Shown piece by piece: positions 62,211 through 64,000 of a DNA stretch of 64,000 bases (position 1 is its first letter; the number at the start of each line of letters is the position of its first letter). The position numbers and the translations under genes are program-made. The notes under the pieces were generated by a model, which saw only the letters and a program-made list of their open reading frames with translations, searched no databases and was not told where the DNA came from. The stretch spans positions 1-64,000 of the forward strand of contig CAUYUJ010014002.1 in the NCBI GenBank assembly GCA_963575745.1. The letters are read 5' to 3'. This DNA is from Prorocentrum cordatum. Lineage: Eukaryota > Sar > Dinophyceae > Prorocentrales > Prorocentraceae.

Positions 62211-62959
62211 GACTGCCGCTCGCCTCCCGCCGTGATCCTCCACGCCTGCCGCTGCCCCTGCCAGTGGATGCCCATGCCAAGCTCCTCCTCCTCCTCCTCC
62301 TCCTCGTCCTCCTCCTCCTCCTCTTCCTCCTGGTGTTTCTGACGAGCGCGTGGCGCTCCCACGCCAGAAAAAATCGATGGACGTCCTGGGGTCTCGGGGT
62401 TGGATTTCTTGTGGACCGCTTCTTGTGGACTGGCCTCGGCTGCATACAGTCGGGGCCCTGAAGAAGGAACCCTTTTCGTTGGGGAGGGGCTCCGTGTTTT
62501 TCACTAAGTGTTTCGCAGTTTGCCTTGGATTTTCCTTAGGTTTTTGATACGAGATCGAAGTTCAACTTATGGAAAATAGGGGCCTCGTTCCTTATTTAGG
62601 GTTCCTTAGGTCAACGCCTCGACTGTGCATACCCCCCCGCCCGCTGGCCGAGGGAGCCCTTGCTCGGCAGGCGCGCCTCGCCGCAGCGGCGGGCGGGCGC
62701 ACACTCCGACGCTGCGTTTTTTTTTGTTCGCTCGAGGCCGCGGCTTCACGCCACGCCCTGCTGGGCGCAGGGCGGGCCCCCTTCGCAGAGCGCGCACGAC
62801 TCCAGCCTTTGCCGCGCTTCGCCCCCCCCCCCCCCCCATCTCATGAGCGAAAGAAGGACGCGCCACGCGCTCAAGCGTCGAGGCTACGTGCAGGGTTGCT
62901 GGAGTCCTGCAGTGCCAAAAGAAGTCCCTGAGTTGGGAACGATACTTGCTCTTTTTACT
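62211..62959. other. No gene recognised
   Basis: 62440-62630 contains GCATACAGTCGGGGCCCTGA and GTTTCGCAGYTTGCCT-type sequence also found at 43265-43460 (just before SET exon 7), so it is repeat. The rest is featureless. Confidence 0.5.
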
Positions 62960-63105
62960 TGTTCCCTCAGGAGCGAAAAGCGGACGCACGCGTACATCAT
63001 CCGCGCTGGTCCCGAGAGCACGCAGAAGTGCGCACTGCGCGAGTGTTCGTATCCTGCGGCCGGTCTCGCGGATCGAGGGGCCGCGTTCATGCACTCATAG
63101 TTGGG
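62960..63105. repeat. Repeat shared with 1370-1725
   Basis: AGGAGCGAAAAGCGGACGCA, TGCGCGAGTGTTCGTA and CGGTCTCGCGGATCGAGGGG; here uninterrupted. Confidence 0.6.
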
Positions 63106-63255
63106 CGCGTGCGCTCTTTGTGGGCTGCCTACCCCCCCCCCATCCCACACACAGACACCCCCAACATGGACCGTTCTTGAGCCTCGGGGGCTGCTCTTCT
63201 GGCCTGGGTCTGGCTGCAGCCCCAGAGATCCGACGTCGTGGTTCTTTCAATGCGG

Positions 63256-63421
63256 TTAAGTCGGGCCTGTCCCTCTACAGGAGGAATCTTCAAAAATAGT
63301 AAACAAACATAGTTTGGGGACGATTCTTCTACTTACTATTTTCGAACAGTTTGGTTCACTGCTTGTGTGCTTTTAAATTTTTCGCCCAGAAGCCGCCTGT
63401 AGGGGGACAGGCCAGACCTAA
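63256..63421. repeat. M1 MITE
   Basis: Ends TTAAGTCGGGCCTGTCCCTC and TGTAGGGGGACAGGCCAGAC. Confidence 0.9.
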
Positions 63422-63427
63422 CAATAC

Positions 63428-63530
63428 GGGGTCCCCGGAGGTCCCGACCCTTTCCCTCGGCCCGTTTTTTCACCACGAGTTGTTTTTTTTCGGTCCTATA
63501 GGGCCCGGCGAAGGCCTGTGGAGGCCGAAT
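63428..63530 (+). repeat. R1 repeat
   Basis: CGGAGGTCCCGACCCTTTCC and GGTCCTATAGGGCCCGGCGA; it directly follows an M1 element. Confidence 0.85.
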
Positions 63531-63587
63531 AGAGCGATTTGTTCCGCACGCTTACAGGCTTAACAGGCCCGTGGAGGCCGAACAGGC

Positions 63588-63731
63588 TTAAGTCGGGCCT
63601 GCCCGCCCTTCTACAGGAGGAAGATTCAAAAATAAGTCTGGGGATTGTTTTCACTATTTGGGGGTATGTTTGGAGTATCTTACATTGTTTTGCGCCCACA
63701 AGCCGCCTGTAGGGGGACTTGCCAGACCTAA
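63588..63731. repeat. M1 MITE, shortened
   Basis: Ends TTAAGTCGGGCCTGCCCGCC and TGTAGGGGGACTTGCCAGAC. With its R1 it looks like a duplicate of the preceding M1-R1 pair. Confidence 0.9.
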
Positions 63732-63734
63732 CCA

Positions 63735-63840
63735 TGCGGGGTCCCCGGAGGTCCCGACCCCTTCCTTCGGACCGGTTTGTCATCCCGAGTCTTTTTGTTG
63801 GACGGTCCTATAGGGCCCGGCGAGGGCCCCAGGAGGCCGA
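63735..63840 (+). repeat. R1 repeat
   Basis: CGGAGGTCCCGACCCCTTCC, TTGTCATCCCGAGTCTTTTT and GGTCCTATAGGGCCCGGCGA. 63841-64000 shows nothing further. Confidence 0.85.
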
Positions 63841-64000
63841 AAAGGGAGATTGTTTCAACACGCTGGACCTCAAGGGTTCTGATGTTCCAATATGCTTTAG
63901 CCTTGACCACCAGAGAAAATTTCGAGCACCAAGACAGTACCGAATCTTGTAGGTTTTCACGCGTCGGGCCCTGGGAGGCGACACTCGTTGGACACTGCAT

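Overview
The window is eukaryotic nuclear DNA that is GC-rich, gene-poor and crowded with repeats. A dinoflagellate is the best guess, perhaps one with a large GC-rich genome such as Prorocentrum; the genus is inference. The grounds are: introns with GC donors and AG acceptors usually followed by G; very long repeat-filled introns; many short terminal-inverted-repeat (TIR) elements, some of which coincide exactly with introns (introner-like); and a decayed LINE. I see no rRNA, tRNA, CRISPR or bacterial operon. Most long open frames are read-throughs of GGA, GAT, GAC or CCT microsatellites.

Layout. 1-9.9 kb: MITEs, microsatellites, a CGACCCAC minisatellite and one copy each of two long dispersed duplications. 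9.9-12.3 kb: a broken LINE on the minus strand (ORF1-like plus endonuclease, no reverse transcriptase seen), split by a foldback element. 12.5-33.1 kb: dense repeats with no convincing gene except a weak candidate exon near 29.7-30.1 kb. 33.29-43.58 kb: the main gene, a plus-strand SET-domain (SMYD-like) protein in at least seven exons. 43.6-56 kb: more MITEs, then 5 kb of GAG/GAT purine-rich tracts. 56.32-56.98 kb: a small two-exon coiled-coil gene of no recognised family. 57.6-60.3 kb: an AT-rich island built as nested inverted repeats. 60.4-64 kb: further MITEs.

Repeat families named in this report: M1 (TIR GTCGGGCGTGTCCC, about 16 copies); M2 (TCGGGGGTGGACAGA); M3 (GGTACC..ATACCGCTAC; forms intron 2 of the SET gene); M4 (ATCGTTTAACCGATCC); M5 (GGCAACNCCTGGGAGGT; forms intron 1); M6 (GACCTTCCAG; nested in intron 1); M7 (GC-rich palindrome); M8 (ends CACACAGACACA and GTGTGTCCCAGGG); M9 (CGGCGAGCGAGGGGGG foldback); M10 (GCGCAGAGGGGG; its ends are the ends of intron 3); R1 (a roughly 90 bp sequence seen at least a dozen times, function unknown).

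The main story is intron birth and growth by small DNA elements. Introns 1 and 2 of the SET gene are each essentially one element, and intron 3 looks like one element later swollen to 3 kb by insertions.
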